Assembly (NCBI RefSeq): GCF_014651935.1
Contig: NZ_BMXV01000009.1
Location: 1 to 64,000, forward strand
DNA length: 64,000 nt
From: Marinobacter zhanjiangensis
GTDB taxonomy: Bacteria; Pseudomonadota; Gammaproteobacteria; Pseudomonadales; Oleiphilaceae
Direction of reading: 5' to 3'
The position numbers and the translations under genes were made by a program. The number at the start of each line of letters is the position of its first letter. The first letter of the stretch is position 1. Positions 17,307 through 27,470 of this stretch are shown piece after piece. The notes beneath the pieces are model-generated. The model was not told where the DNA came from. It saw only the letters and a list, made by a program, of their open reading frames with translations, and made no database searches.

Positions 17307-19627
17307 TCGAACAATCCTTCAAACCAGCCGCGCAGGCGTTTCGAGAAATCACTGCCGCACCCTTCAAAACCTTCCGGCTCGCTGCCAACGATGAAGGGGA
17401 TCAGCCTCGCATTTTCGCAGTGCTCGTCGGTGAGCACGCGCTTTTCACTGTTCACCCAGTGATACTCTACGCCATCCGGCACCACCGGTGAAAAACTGTG
17501 TTGCGGCGCTTGGGCCATGAATCTCGTCCATACCGGCAGTGCGCCGGATGACCCGGTCAACGACGTGGGGCCGTTGTCATCGCGACCCACCCAGGTAACC
17601 GCCAGCAGGTCGCCACTGAAGCCGGCAAACCAGCTGTCCCGGCCGTCATCCGTGGTGCCGGTCTTGCCGGCCAGGCCCAGGCTGTCGGGGATGGTGTAAT
17701 AGGCGGACCGGCCAGTGCCCTCCCGCATCACTTCCTGCATGGCGTACTGCACCAGGTGTACCGCCGCCGGGTCCGCCACCTGATTGACCTCCAGGTTGTA
17801 CCGGTTGAGCACTTCGCCCCGGGCATCGGTTACATCCCGGATGGTGCGCAGCGGCGTGTTGAAACCGGAGGTTGCCAGCCCCTGGTAGATCTGGGCCACG
17901 GCCACCGGCTCCAGGTCCACTGAACCGAGGAGCAGGGACGGGTAAGGACTGATGGCGGAGGTGACCCCGAAGTCCTGCAGGGTCTCGGTCACGGCCGGCA
18001 GCCCCACGTCAAGGCCGACGCGAACCGCCGGCAGGTTCCACGACCGGGACAGAGCCATGTGCAATGGCACCTCGCCCCGTTGTTCACGGTCAAAATTGCG
18101 GGGCTCCCAGCGCTGGCCGTTTTCGAACTCCAGCGCCAGGCCCGTGTCCCTTACCGGCGTGATCAGCGTGTAGCGGTCCGGTTGCGACAACGCGGTCAGA
18201 TACACAAACGGTTTGACCAGGGAACCGATAGGCCGTTTGGCATCCAGCGCACGATTGAAACCGGCATAGGAAGCATCGCGACCACCCACCAGCGCCAGCA
18301 CCTCACCGCTGTCCCGGGCCGTTATCACCATGGCCGCTTCCAGACGGGTATCAGTGGCTCGCTTGTCCAGCTCGTGCAGAGTGCTGGCCACCGAGGTTTC
18401 CGCCTGCGCCTGGATCGTCGGATGCAGGGTAGTGAAGATGCGCAGGCCTTCGCTCTGCAGATCTTGCTGGCGATAATCCCGCGCCAGGTGCCGTTTTACC
18501 AGATCAATGTAGGCCGGATAGCGGTTCTCGGACCAGGACGGCCGGCTGGTGACGCCAAGCGGTCTGGCGCGGGCCTCACTGGCAGTCTGTGGGTCAATGC
18601 CTCCGTGTTCCTCCAGCAAATCGATCACCAGATTCCGACGCTCTTTCGCCCGCTCGGGGTTGCGCCGCGGGTCGTAGTAGCTGGGGCCCTTGACCATGCC
18701 TACCAGCAGCGCCGATTCATGCAGTGCCAGATCCTGGAAGCGCTTGCGGAAATAGAACTGGGAGGCCAGCCCGAAGCCGTTGATGCTGCGGTTACCGGCC
18801 TGACCCAGGTAGACCTCGTTGAGATAGGTTTCCAGGATATCCCGCTTGCCATAGTGCCACTCCAGCAGCAGCGACATGATGGCTTCGTTACCCTTGCGGA
18901 TCAGGGTCTGGTCGCGGGTCAGGTAGAAGTTCTTCACCAGTTGCTGGGTCAGCGTACTGCCCCCCTGCACCACCCGGCCCGCTTTGATATTCGCCACCAT
19001 GGCACGGCCGATAGACAGGGGCGCGATGCCAAAGTGGTCGTAGAAGTCGCGGTCTTCGGTGACCAGCAGAGCCTCCTCCAGCAGGGGCGGCGCATCATCC
19101 AGGCTTACCAGTACCCGGTCCTCCCGGTGCGCCGGATAGATGCCACCGATCTCCGCCGGGGTCAGCCTGACCACCGGTGTAGGGGCACCTTCCAGCACCC
19201 GGAAGCCGGCCACCCGATTACCGGAGATAGTCAGCGACAGACGGCGCCGGGGCTCCTCACCATCGACAAACTCGAAGCCCCGGGTGGCAATGATGAAGCG
19301 GCTGCCATTCTGCTGCCAGGTACCCGGCTGACGACCATCGCCGCTGCGATAGCCAGCCAACTGTAACTCCTGACGCAGGGCCTCGGTGCCAAGGCTGGCG
19401 CCATCGTAAAGCTCCAATGGGCGGGCGTAGACCCGGGACGGCACTTCAAAGCGACGCCCCTCGAAGCGGGAGGTAACCACCGCATCCAGGTAGACGGTCC
19501 AGCCGGCCAGTAATACCAGCCCCACCACCCCCAGACGCCACAGCAGTGACCAGAGGCGCTGCCTGAACGTGGGGCGTGATTTGCGGGCGGGGGATTTCTT
19601 GCGTTTGGAAGGCGATTTCTTAGGCAT
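17303..19627 (-). CDS. mrcB: Penicillin-binding protein 1B
   Basis: Bifunctional class A PBP that polymerises lipid II and cross-links the product. A basic cytoplasmic tail and one transmembrane helix (about residues 25-50) come first. The UB2H region is followed by the glycosyltransferase domain (motif VTEDRDFYDHFG with its catalytic Glu, then GGSTLTQQLVKN). The transpeptidase domain has SxxK in RPIGSLVKPF, SxN in LSRSWN, and KTGTT. At 774 residues it is of normal length. ATG 19627 was preferred to an upstream GTG (19651). A TATAAT sits just ahead of the ATG, so the mRNA leader may be very short. It is coupled to the LpoP-like activator gene. Confidence 0.95.
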   Translation of the reverse strand: MPKKSPSKRKKSPARKSRPTFRQRLWSLLWRLGVVGLVLLAGWTVYLDAVVTSRFEGRRFEVPSRVYARPLELYDGASLGTEALRQELQLAGYRSGDGRQPGTWQQNGSRFIIATRGFEFVDGEEPRRRLSLTISGNRVAGFRVLEGAPTPVVRLTPAEIGGIYPAHREDRVLVSLDDAPPLLEEALLVTEDRDFYDHFGIAPLSIGRAMVANIKAGRVVQGGSTLTQQLVKNFYLTRDQTLIRKGNEAIMSLLLEWHYGKRDILETYLNEVYLGQAGNRSINGFGLASQFYFRKRFQDLALHESALLVGMVKGPSYYDPRRNPERAKERRNLVIDLLEEHGGIDPQTASEARARPLGVTSRPSWSENRYPAYIDLVKRHLARDYRQQDLQSEGLRIFTTLHPTIQAQAETSVASTLHELDKRATDTRLEAAMVITARDSGEVLALVGGRDASYAGFNRALDAKRPIGSLVKPFVYLTALSQPDRYTLITPVRDTGLALEFENGQRWEPRNFDREQRGEVPLHMALSRSWNLPAVRVGLDVGLPAVTETLQDFGVTSAISPYPSLLLGSVDLEPVAVAQIYQGLATSGFNTPLRTIRDVTDARGEVLNRYNLEVNQVADPAAVHLVQYAMQEVMREGTGRSAYYTIPDSLGLAGKTGTTDDGRDSWFAGFSGDLLAVTWVGRDDNGPTSLTGSSGALPVWTRFMAQAPQHSFSPVVPDGVEYHWVNSEKRVLTDEHCENARLIPFIVGSEPEGFEGCGSDFSKRLRGWFEGLFE

Positions 19628-19750
19628 TCGCGGATTATAACCAAACCACACCGCTCGCCGTCATCCGTTGTCGGTGTTATTTGCGTAATGTGGCCGTTAT
19701 CATAGTGCCGTCACGGCATTCCGGACCTAACACTGACCAAGGAGTACACT

Positions 19751-21361
19751 GTGAGCGAAGCACCGGCCGCTACCCTGATCGAAAATCTGCAAGACCCGGC
19801 GTTGTACGACCATCCGGTGGAGGGGTTCCAGGTACTGGAAACTCATATCTCACAGGTCATTCTTACCGGCGACTATGCCTACAAGATCAAGAAACCCATG
19901 GACTTTGGCTTTCTGGACTTCTCCACCCTCGAAAAGCGTCGTCATTTCTGCGAGGAAGAGTTGCGACTGAACCGGCGCCTGGCAGCGCCTCTCTATCTGG
20001 AGGTGGTGCCCATTACCGGCACCCCGGAAGCTCCGGAGTTCAATGGCAGCGGCGAGCCCTTCGAGTATGCCATCCGCATGCGCCAGTTCCGCCAGGACCA
20101 GCTTTTCGACGGCCTGCAGGAGCGGGGTGAACTGACCCCGGAGCTGCTCAGCGAGCTGGCCGAACAGGCGGCCCGTTTTCACGACCAGCTGCCACCGGTG
20201 CCGAAGGACAAACCCCTGGGCACACCGGAAGCCGTGTTCGCCGCCATGCAGGAAAACTTTGACCAGATCCGCCCGCTGCTGGATGGCGACCCGGCGCTGA
20301 CGGAACAGCTCTCCGCCCTGGAGGGCTGGACCCGCGCCACCTTCGAGCGCCAGCAGGACCTGATTGCGCAACGCCGGGAAGACGGCTTCGTGCGGGAGTG
20401 CCACGGCGACCTGCACCTGGCCAATATCACCACCTTCGAAGGCAAGGTCACGGTGTTCGACTGCATCGAGTTCAGCGAATCCTTCCGCTGGATCGATGTA
20501 ATCAATGATCTGGCCTTCCTGCTGATGGATCTGGAGTCCCGCCGGGAATCCGCCCTGGCCAGCCACACCCTGAACGCCTACCTGGAATGGCGTGGCGACT
20601 TCGACGGACTGGCCCTGCTGCCGTTGTACAAGGCCTATCGCGCCCTGGTGCGGGCCAAGATTGCACTGTTCACCCGCGGTAACGAGGGCCTGTCGCAACA
20701 GGACAAAGAAGGCCTGCTGCAGAAATACCGGGACTACGCCAACCTGGCGGAGCACTATACGGAAATCCCGCTCCCCTACCTGCTGGCCACGACCGGCCTG
20801 TCCGCCAGCGGCAAGTCCACGGTCAGCCACGCCCTGGCCTGCGAACTGGGCCTGGTGCGGCTGCGCTCCGATGTGGAACGCAAACGCATGGCCGGCATGG
20901 GTCCGCTGGACACCTCCGGGTCCGGTATTGGCGAAAACCTGTACACCGAAGAAGCCAACCGCAAGACCTACCATCGTTTGGCGGATCTGTCGAAACAGTT
21001 ACTGCAGTCGGGCTTCGGGGTGATCGTCGACGCTGCCTGCCTGCGGGAAAACGAACGGGAACTGCTGGACAGCGTCGCGGAGAATCTCGGCATGCCGTTC
21101 GCACTTATCCACTGTGAAGCGCCGGAAGATACCCGCCGCCAGTGGATTCGTGCCCGCCAGGGGGATGCTTCGGAAGCGAACGAGTCTCTGCTGGAACAGC
21201 AAAAGCAGTGGGAAGAGCCACTGTCCGAGCTGGAAAAATCGCATACCATCCATATCCGCACCGATGAAAGCCTGGCCGCCGGCGAGTTGGCCCATCGCAT
21301 CCGTGCTCACTTCGGGATGGCCGGTATCCCGTCCGGCACATCACCGGCTTCTTATGTCTGA
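19751..21361 (+). CDS. Fusion of phosphotransferase-like and AAA/zeta-type kinase domains
   Basis: 536 residues with two parts. The N-terminal ~330 residues have an aminoglycoside-phosphotransferase/protein-kinase-like fold, with CHGDLHLANI as catalytic loop and FDCIEF as metal-binding Asp. The C-terminal ~190 residues form a P-loop kinase with Walker A TTGLSASGKSTVSHAL. Such fusions are widespread in Pseudomonas-type bacteria next to mrcB, but their substrate is unknown. The start is GTG 19751 with AAGGAG upstream. The 3' end overlaps the Rieske gene by 8 bp. Confidence 0.85.
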   Translation: MSEAPAATLIENLQDPALYDHPVEGFQVLETHISQVILTGDYAYKIKKPMDFGFLDFSTLEKRRHFCEEELRLNRRLAAPLYLEVVPITGTPEAPEFNGSGEPFEYAIRMRQFRQDQLFDGLQERGELTPELLSELAEQAARFHDQLPPVPKDKPLGTPEAVFAAMQENFDQIRPLLDGDPALTEQLSALEGWTRATFERQQDLIAQRREDGFVRECHGDLHLANITTFEGKVTVFDCIEFSESFRWIDVINDLAFLLMDLESRRESALASHTLNAYLEWRGDFDGLALLPLYKAYRALVRAKIALFTRGNEGLSQQDKEGLLQKYRDYANLAEHYTEIPLPYLLATTGLSASGKSTVSHALACELGLVRLRSDVERKRMAGMGPLDTSGSGIGENLYTEEANRKTYHRLADLSKQLLQSGFGVIVDAACLRENERELLDSVAENLGMPFALIHCEAPEDTRRQWIRARQGDASEANESLLEQQKQWEEPLSELEKSHTIHIRTDESLAAGELAHRIRAHFGMAGIPSGTSPASYV

Positions 21362-21698
21362 CAAGCGTCCGGACAGCAACTGGGTGGCTGTCTGCCGGGA
21401 GGCGGACATTGCCAACGAACAGTTCCGGGAATTCCACCTGGGCGAACAGCCCTGCTTCGTGTTTCGTCGCCAGGGCCAGCTGCACGCCTATCGCAACCAG
21501 TGTCCGCACCTGGGCATCACCCTGAACTGGATGCCGGAGCGTTTCATGGACCTGGACAATTGCTTTATTCATTGCGCCAACCATGGCGCCCTGTTCGTTC
21601 CGGAATCCGGTGACTGCATTGCCGGGCCCTGCGAGGGCGACCGGCTGATGGCGGTGGCGTTGCGAGTCGTTGACGGCAGCATCGAAGCCCGGCTATAG
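21354..21698 (+). CDS. Rieske [2Fe-2S] protein
   Basis: 114 residues, a single Rieske domain with cluster motifs C-P-H-L-G and C-A-N-H-G. It resembles small ferredoxin components (NirD/BphF-like). No partner reductase or oxygenase is nearby, so the electron acceptor is unknown. ATG lies inside the end of the upstream kinase-fusion gene, which suggests coupling. Its TAG forms the palindrome CTATAG with the stop of convergent sfsA, so the two genes overlap by 6 bp. Confidence 0.9.
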   Translation: MSDKRPDSNWVAVCREADIANEQFREFHLGEQPCFVFRRQGQLHAYRNQCPHLGITLNWMPERFMDLDNCFIHCANHGALFVPESGDCIAGPCEGDRLMAVALRVVDGSIEARL

Positions 21699-22415
21699 CA
21701 TCACGGGCAGCTCACGAACCAGGGCCAGGCTGCCCGACGGGTTGCCATCCCGGGCCAGCTCTGCCTGCCAGGCCATGAGTTCCACGCCCGCCGCTGAGGC
21801 CTCCCGCAGCAGACTGCCATAGACCGGGTCGATATGATCTGCTGGCCGCACTTCCGTGACGGCGGTGTGATTGACACAGAACAGCAGCACCGCACGATCT
21901 CCCGCTCGCACCTGGGCCATCAGTTCCCGCAGGTGCTTCTGGCCGCGGAGGGTGACCGCATCCGGGAAATATCCCACCCCGGCCTCGCACAGGGTGACGT
22001 TCTTGACCTCTACCCAGGCATCGGCCCGTTCCGGGTGGCCTGACAGGTGCAGGTCAATACGGCTTTTTTCCTCGCCATAGCGCACTTCCGGCCGGACCGA
22101 ACCATATCCCGCAAGCGCGGTAACGACCCCTGCCTCCACCGCAGCCCGTGCCTGGGCGTTGGGACGAGCGGTATTGACGCAGGCCAGCTGGCCAGGCGAG
22201 GCTTCCACCAGCTCCCAGGTATACCGCAGCTTGCGCTTCGGATTGCTTGCCGGGCTCAGCCAGACCCGGGCGCCGTCAGGCTGGCATCCCATCATGGAAC
22301 CGGTGTTGGGGCAGTGGGCCGTCACGATTTCGCCATCTGGCAGTCGCACATCCGCAAGAAACCGTTTGTATCGTTTGAGCAGCCGGCCTTCGACGAGTGT
22401 TTCCGGGAAATTCAT
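21693..22415 (-). CDS. sfsA: SfsA family DNA/RNA nuclease homologue
   Basis: 240 residues. Conserved SfsA features are the HCPNTGSM motif near residue 44 and a PD-(D/E)xK-like pattern ([21 protein letters not shown]). E. coli SfsA stimulates maltose gene expression and has nuclease-like structure; its cellular role is unsettled. The start MNFPETL at 22415 was chosen because the family begins there; an ATG at 22448 is too far upstream. The structured repeat copy A follows its 5' side. Confidence 0.92.
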   Translation of the reverse strand: MNFPETLVEGRLLKRYKRFLADVRLPDGEIVTAHCPNTGSMMGCQPDGARVWLSPASNPKRKLRYTWELVEASPGQLACVNTARPNAQARAAVEAGVVTALAGYGSVRPEVRYGEEKSRIDLHLSGHPERADAWVEVKNVTLCEAGVGYFPDAVTLRGQKHLRELMAQVRAGDRAVLLFCVNHTAVTEVRPADHIDPVYGSLLREASAAGVELMAWQAELARDGNPSGSLALVRELPVML

Positions 22416-22464
22416 GATGTCCCCATGGTCAGTTGGTAGGATGTACAATGTTTGATTCAGGACA

Positions 22465-22733
22465 CTAGTGTGCCGTGCGGTTAATTCGCTGACCTACTGC
22501 GTGACGCTGGGGCTTCTGGCCAAGGCGCCAGTCCGCCGGTGTGGTGGTTCCACATCAAGGGCTGGCAACACCGGCCAGAAGTCCCAGCGTCGCGCCCTTC
22601 GGGAGCCCCTGAGGGCCTTGATAGCCGCGTTGCGCTGCCTCGATTTGGAACCACCAAACCTTCGCCACCGCGCCTTGCTCTCAAGGCCCTCAGGGGCTCA
22701 TTAGATCAGCGAATTAACCGCACGGCACACTAG
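22465..22733 (+). repeat. Three-helix MITE-like element, copy A
   Basis: CTAG-bounded 269-bp element between sfsA and dksA. The outer arms are a perfect 28-bp inverted repeat (22465-22492 / 22706-22733). Inside are two long hairpins: H1 arms 22503-22521 / 22573-22591 (19 bp with one G-T), and H2 arms 22603-22621 / 22681-22699 (19 bp, perfect). The loops of H1 and H2 hold complementary 11-mers (TGGTGGTTCCA at 22542; TGGAACCACCA at 22646). No transposase is encoded, and the short ORFs across it are incidental. It looks like a non-autonomous mobile or structured element. A second diverged copy lies inverted at 37601-37869. Confidence 0.85.
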
Positions 22734-22862
22734 CGCCCCCGCATAAGATCTGCTACTTTCCGCAGATTCCCGAGGAGCCGTGAGGTTCCTGTTTCAGACG
22801 GGCGCAGCACACAAGCAACAACACTGCGCCCTTTTGGAGTTTAAATAGAGAGGCCGGGTCAC

Positions 22863-23303
22863 ATGGCAAATACCGCAGAACAGACACGCGAGCGTTTTAC
22901 CAACTTCACCCCTTATGAAGTCAGCAAGGGTGAAGAATACATGAGCCCCGAGATGCTGCAACACTTCCGCGGCCTGCTGATGCAGTGGCGGCAGGAGCTC
23001 ATGGAAGAAGTCGACCGCACCATGCATCACATGCAGGAAGATGCAGCAAACTATGCCGACCCAAGCGATCGTGCGTCCCAGGAGGAAGAGTTCTCTCTGG
23101 AGCTTCGCACCCGTGACAGGGAACGCAAACTGATCAAGAAGATCGACAAGACCATCGACCGTATCGACAAGGACGACTATGGCTTCTGCGACCAGTGCGG
23201 TGTCGAAATCGGCATTCGTCGCCTGGAAGCCCGGCCTACCGCCACCCTGTGTATCGACTGCAAGACCCTGGCCGAGATCCGCGAGCGCCAGACCGGCATC
23301 TGA
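22863..23303 (+). CDS. dksA: RNA polymerase-binding transcription factor DksA
   Basis: Binds the secondary channel of RNA polymerase and, with ppGpp, represses rRNA promoters and activates amino-acid genes. 146 residues. The coiled-coil tip residues D66, D69 and A71 (DPSDRA) are intact, and the four-cysteine zinc finger (CDQC...CIDC) is complete. GAGAGG lies upstream of ATG. dksA-gluQ is the usual proteobacterial pair. Confidence 0.97.
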   Translation: MANTAEQTRERFTNFTPYEVSKGEEYMSPEMLQHFRGLLMQWRQELMEEVDRTMHHMQEDAANYADPSDRASQEEEFSLELRTRDRERKLIKKIDKTIDRIDKDDYGFCDQCGVEIGIRRLEARPTATLCIDCKTLAEIRERQTGI

Positions 23304-23323
23304 TACCGCCAGACCGACATCGA

Positions 23324-23347
23324 CGTGAGGGTCAACCGGCCCTCACG
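23324..23347 (+). terminator. Hairpin after dksA
   Basis: CGTGAGGG (23324-23331) pairs with CCCTCACG (23340-23347). It lies 20 bp after dksA and 6 bp before the gluQ start. There is no T-run, so it may be a weak terminator or an mRNA-stabilising stem between the two genes. Confidence 0.4.
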
Positions 23348-23352
23348 CAGGA

Positions 23353-24243
23353 ATGCCTTCCATGACTGCTACCGGGTATCGCGGGCGTTTCGCCCCCTCA
23401 CCCACTGGCCCCCTGCACTTCGGCTCACTGGTTACCGCTCTTGCCAGCTACCTGGAAGCCCGCAGCCGCAACGGCCAGTGGCTGGTGCGGGTCGAAGATC
23501 TCGACCCCCTGCGGGAGAGTCCGGAGGCAACCGAACACATCCTGCACAGCCTGGCACGGCATCAGCTGCACCGGGATGGCGAAGTCCGCTACCAGTCGAC
23601 CCGGCTTGAGATTTACCGGCAACTGGCCGACCGGCTGGTGGAGCAGGGCCGGGCCTACTACTGCGGCTGCTCCCGCAAGGAGCTGAAGGCCAACGAAGGG
23701 CATCACCCCTTTCACTGTCGTAGCGGTGGCCCCCTGCCCCCGGACCGGCCCCTGGCCATCCGCTTTGCCCTCAATAACGAGAACGCCCAGTGGCACGACC
23801 GGATTCTTGGTACTCAGCACCAGAGCGTCCGGGCCGAAGTGGACGATCCGGTGATTATCCGCAAGGAGGGCTTTGTCGCCTATCAACTGGCCGTGGTGGC
23901 GGACGACATCGACCAGGGCATCACCGATGTAGTACGGGGATCAGACCTGCTGGAGACCACCGCCCAGCAACGTCAGATATGCCTGGCCCTGGCGGGCACC
24001 GCCCCCGGCTGGGCCCACATTCCCGTGGTGCTCAACAACCAGGGCCAGAAACTGAGCAAGCAGAACCATGCTCCGGCGCTGGACGACAGCCAGCCAGGGC
24101 AGAACCTGTGGCATGCGCTGTGCGCTCTTGGCCAGCAGCCACCGCAGACGCTGCGAGGTGATACGCCTGCACGGATACTGACCTGGGCCATTGAGCATTG
24201 GTCGCTGGAGCGGATTCCCCTGCAGCACACCCGGGAGCCGTGA
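23353..24243 (+). CDS. gluQ: Glutamyl-Q tRNA(Asp) synthetase
   Basis: Truncated GluRS paralogue that attaches glutamate to queuosine in the tRNA-Asp anticodon. The HIGH equivalent lies in APSPTGPLHFGSL and the KMSKS equivalent in KLSKQN. Cys/His ligands for zinc are visible (YYCGCSRKEL...HPFHCR). At 296 residues it lacks the anticodon-binding domain, as the family does. ATG at 23353 or 23362 are both possible. It lies downstream of dksA, which is a common coupling. Confidence 0.95.
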   Translation: MPSMTATGYRGRFAPSPTGPLHFGSLVTALASYLEARSRNGQWLVRVEDLDPLRESPEATEHILHSLARHQLHRDGEVRYQSTRLEIYRQLADRLVEQGRAYYCGCSRKELKANEGHHPFHCRSGGPLPPDRPLAIRFALNNENAQWHDRILGTQHQSVRAEVDDPVIIRKEGFVAYQLAVVADDIDQGITDVVRGSDLLETTAQQRQICLALAGTAPGWAHIPVVLNNQGQKLSKQNHAPALDDSQPGQNLWHALCALGQQPPQTLRGDTPARILTWAIEHWSLERIPLQHTREP

Positions 24244-24340
24244 AATCAGCCATCACGGGCCGGAGCAAACACCAGCAACCTGACAGTTACCCCTGGCCCA
24301 TGGTATAAACCCCGGAATCAACGGCCCGGATAAACATCTG

Positions 24341-24517
24341 ATGTATATCTATCGCCTGGTTTTTCTGCTGGTTCTGGCTGTTTATATCTTTTCACCCAAC
24401 ATCCTGGACTGGTGGGTATCGCCGGATAATGCCTGGTACTCCCCCTACCTCTTCTGGAGCAGCCTGATTGCCGTTGGTATCTGGCTGGAATGGCAACGGG
24501 ATCCCAATGAGTTTTAG
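24341..24517 (+). CDS. cbrX: CbrX-like small membrane protein
   Basis: 58 residues, strongly hydrophobic with two predicted helices: LVFLLVLAVYIFS near the start, and a second around residues 38-50, ending in EWQRDPNEF. It overlaps the start of cbrA by 11 bp (ATG of cbrA at 24507 lies inside its last codons), so cbrA translation should depend on it. In Pseudomonas a small ORF called cbrX precedes cbrA in exactly this way and couples its translation. The name rests on position, size and overlap. I identified it by eye, as it is too short for common ORF cut-offs. Confidence 0.8.
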   Translation: MYIYRLVFLLVLAVYIFSPNILDWWVSPDNAWYSPYLFWSSLIAVGIWLEWQRDPNEF

Positions 24518-27470
24518 CCTGCCTGTATTGGTTGTCATCAGTCTGGGTTACCTGCTGACGCTGTTTGGTATCGCTTATGCCACCGAGCGGGGCCGGCTGC
24601 CCGGGCGCTGGGTGCGCCACCCCCTGGTCTATACACTCAGTCTCGGCGTCTATGCCGGCACCTGGGCCGTCTATGGTGCGGTCGGGGTAGCCGCCGAATA
24701 TGGTTACGGCTTCCTGGCCTATTACCTGGGCATCAGCGGTGCGTTCCTGCTGGCGCCGGTGCTGCTGAACCCGATCATGCGTATAGGCCGGGCCTACCAG
24801 CTCACCTCACTGGCCGACCTGTTCGCCTTCCGTTACCGAAGCCAGTGGGCCGGCACTCTGGTCACACTGACCTCCGGCATTTCGCTGATGGCCCTGCTGA
24901 GCATGCAGATCAAGGCAGTGGCTGACAGCGCCAACCTGCTGACACCGGACGCGTCGCCGGAGGTGATCAGCATCCTGTTCAGTATTATCGTGGTGCTGTT
25001 TGCTATGCTCTTCGGCTCCCGCCGGGATCAGGCATCAGGCAGTCACCAGGGGCTGGTGGTCGCCATTGCCTTCGACTCCATCGTCAAACTCGGCGCGATG
25101 CTGTTGCTGGGGGGCACCATCCTGTTCTCGGTGTTCGATGGCCTCGGCGGGCTTGAGGAGTGGCTGGCGATGCCGGCGCCGGGCGTCAGTGCATTGAGCC
25201 TGAGCGTCGACGATGGCAGCTGGCGGGCATTGATGCTGATGTCCTTTGCCGGTGCCCTGGTGCTGCCGCACATGTACCACATGATCTTCAGCGAGAACCC
25301 CAGCCCCCGATCCCTGTCGCGGGCAAGCTGGGGGCTGCCGCTCTACCTGTTATTGCTGGCTCTGCCGGTACCGCTGATTCTCTGGGGCGGCATGGCCCTG
25401 CCGGTGAGGGACGAGCCGGCACTCTATGCCATCAGCACCGCCCAGGCCCTGGGCAACCCGTGGCTGACCATACTGATGTATGTCGCCGGCCTGTCCGCCG
25501 CCAGCGGGTTGATGATTGTCAGCACCCTGGCCCTGGCCGGCATGGTACTGAACCATGTGGTACTGCCGTTGCGCACCCCCCGGGACCAGCAGGACATCTA
25601 CCGCTGGCTGCGCTGGACCAAGCGCATCCTGATCGCGGTGATCATCTTTGCCGCGCTGCTTTTCCACGAACTGCTGGGGCGTGACCTGGACCTGTCCACC
25701 CTGGGCATTCTGGCCCTGTCCGGCGTGCTGCACTTGCTGCCCGGGGCCCTGGGCGTGATCTACTGGCCGGAAGGCAACCGCAAGGGCCTGATCAGTGGCC
25801 TGCTGGCCGGCCTGTTCCTGTGGGCGATCACCCTGGTACTGCCACTGTCCCATACCGCCGATCCGCTGAGCTGGGTGTCGATGCTGCCCGTTGACCCGGA
25901 ATACGACAACTGGCACATCTTCACCTTTATCAGCCTCGGGGTGAACGTTGTCATCTTTGCCCTGGTGTCCATCATCAGCCCCACCAGCCCCGAGGAAACC
26001 GGGGCGGCCCAGGCCTGTTCACTGGGTGCCCTGTCCCGGCCGCAACGGCGGGAACTGATTGCCGCGTCGTCCGCGGATTTCGTGCGCCAGCTCTCAGAGC
26101 CCCTCGGTTACACCGTGGCCAAACGGGAAGTGGTGCGGGCCCTGGAACAGCTGGAGTTGCCACCGGTGGAATACCGACCGTACCAGCTACGGCGACTGAG
26201 AGACCAGATAGAGATCAACCTGTCCGGCCTGATGGGGCCGTCCGTGGCCCAGGACCTGGTGCAGCGTCACCTGGGCTTCAAACCCATGGCCAGCAGCCGC
26301 ACAGCCCAGGACATACAGTACGTGGAACGGGCCCTGGGGGAGTACGAAAACCGGCTGACCGGCCTTGCCGGCGAACTGGACAACCTGCGGCGTCACTACC
26401 GGCAGACCCTGCAGAACCTGCCCATTCCCGCCTGCTCGGTGGGCGATGACGGAGAAGTCCTGATGTGGAATCAGGCTATGGCGGAGCTCACCAGCATCTC
26501 CGCCGACGAGATAGTGGGCGCCCGCCTGCAGGCTCTGCCCTCGCACTGGCGGAGCCTGCTGGAAGAGTTCGTGCTCGGGCCCGACCTGCGCCGTTACAAG
26601 CACCGGCTGGACCTGAAGGGGCGCCCCCACTGGCTGAACCTTCACAAGGCAGCGCTGGCTGGCCCGGACCACGCCGAAGGTGGCAGCATCATCCTGGTGG
26701 AAGACCAGACCGAAACCCGGCTGCTGGAAGACGAGCTGATGCACAGCGAGCGGCTGGCATCGGTGGGCCGGCTGGCTGCCGGCGTGGCCCATGAGGTGGG
26801 CAACCCGGTCACCGGCATTTCTTCTCTGGCCCAGAACCTGAAGCTGGAAACCGACAACCCCGACATTCTGGAAACCGCGGACCAGATTCAGCAACAGACG
26901 AGACGCATCTCCAATATTCTGCAGTCGCTGATGAATTTCGCCCGCACCGGCAACCACGCCCAGGCCAACCGCTATGAGCCGGTGCAGATCCGCCGCTGCG
27001 TGGATGAATCCGTGAACCTCTTGTCCCTGAGCGACACGGGCCGCAGGCTTGACTACATCAACGAGTGCCCCGAGGATCTGATGATCCTCGGTGACGAGCA
27101 ACGGCTGGTGCAGGTGTTTGTCAACCTGCTGGCCAATGCCCGGGACGCGTCACCGGAAGGTGGGCGCATCAGGATCAGTGGAAACCGCGACGAATACTCC
27201 GCTATCATCGAGGTCACCGATCAAGGTACCGGCATACCCACTGAACAGCTCGACCACATCTTCGAGCCCTTCTATACCACCAAGGGCGCCAGCCAGGGCA
27301 CGGGCCTTGGGCTGTCACTGGTGTACAGCATAGTCGAGGAACACTACGGCACCATCAATGTGGAAAGCCCCGCCGACGCCCAGAGCGGGCGTGGTACTCT
27401 GGTGCGGCTGAAACTGCCCGCCTACGAAGCCGACGACGACAGTGGTGAAGGGGATTACCAGGAGTCATGA
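24507..27470 (+). CDS. cbrA: Sensor histidine kinase CbrA with SLC5-type transporter domain
   Basis: 987 residues. The N-terminal ~500 residues form about 12-13 membrane helices of the sodium/solute symporter (SLC5) type. A linker and PAS-like segment (~650-760) come next. The kinase core has an H-box in [17 protein letters not shown], an N-box in [23 protein letters not shown], an F-box in FEPFYTTK, and GTGLGLS. In Pseudomonas, CbrA (which can transport histidine) activates CbrB to adjust carbon and nitrogen use. The start ATG 24507 is inside cbrX. The 3' end overlaps cbrB by 4 bp. Confidence 0.95.
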   Translation: MSFSLPVLVVISLGYLLTLFGIAYATERGRLPGRWVRHPLVYTLSLGVYAGTWAVYGAVGVAAEYGYGFLAYYLGISGAFLLAPVLLNPIMRIGRAYQLTSLADLFAFRYRSQWAGTLVTLTSGISLMALLSMQIKAVADSANLLTPDASPEVISILFSIIVVLFAMLFGSRRDQASGSHQGLVVAIAFDSIVKLGAMLLLGGTILFSVFDGLGGLEEWLAMPAPGVSALSLSVDDGSWRALMLMSFAGALVLPHMYHMIFSENPSPRSLSRASWGLPLYLLLLALPVPLILWGGMALPVRDEPALYAISTAQALGNPWLTILMYVAGLSAASGLMIVSTLALAGMVLNHVVLPLRTPRDQQDIYRWLRWTKRILIAVIIFAALLFHELLGRDLDLSTLGILALSGVLHLLPGALGVIYWPEGNRKGLISGLLAGLFLWAITLVLPLSHTADPLSWVSMLPVDPEYDNWHIFTFISLGVNVVIFALVSIISPTSPEETGAAQACSLGALSRPQRRELIAASSADFVRQLSEPLGYTVAKREVVRALEQLELPPVEYRPYQLRRLRDQIEINLSGLMGPSVAQDLVQRHLGFKPMASSRTAQDIQYVERALGEYENRLTGLAGELDNLRRHYRQTLQNLPIPACSVGDDGEVLMWNQAMAELTSISADEIVGARLQALPSHWRSLLEEFVLGPDLRRYKHRLDLKGRPHWLNLHKAALAGPDHAEGGSIILVEDQTETRLLEDELMHSERLASVGRLAAGVAHEVGNPVTGISSLAQNLKLETDNPDILETADQIQQQTRRISNILQSLMNFARTGNHAQANRYEPVQIRRCVDESVNLLSLSDTGRRLDYINECPEDLMILGDEQRLVQVFVNLLANARDASPEGGRIRISGNRDEYSAIIEVTDQGTGIPTEQLDHIFEPFYTTKGASQGTGLGLSLVYSIVEEHYGTINVESPADAQSGRGTLVRLKLPAYEADDDSGEGDYQES

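Noticed and set aside
22468..22733. Short ORFs within the structured repeat copies (similar peptides in both)
   Set aside because: Their similarity follows from repeat homology; they start within or run across hairpin arms and lack ribosome sites.
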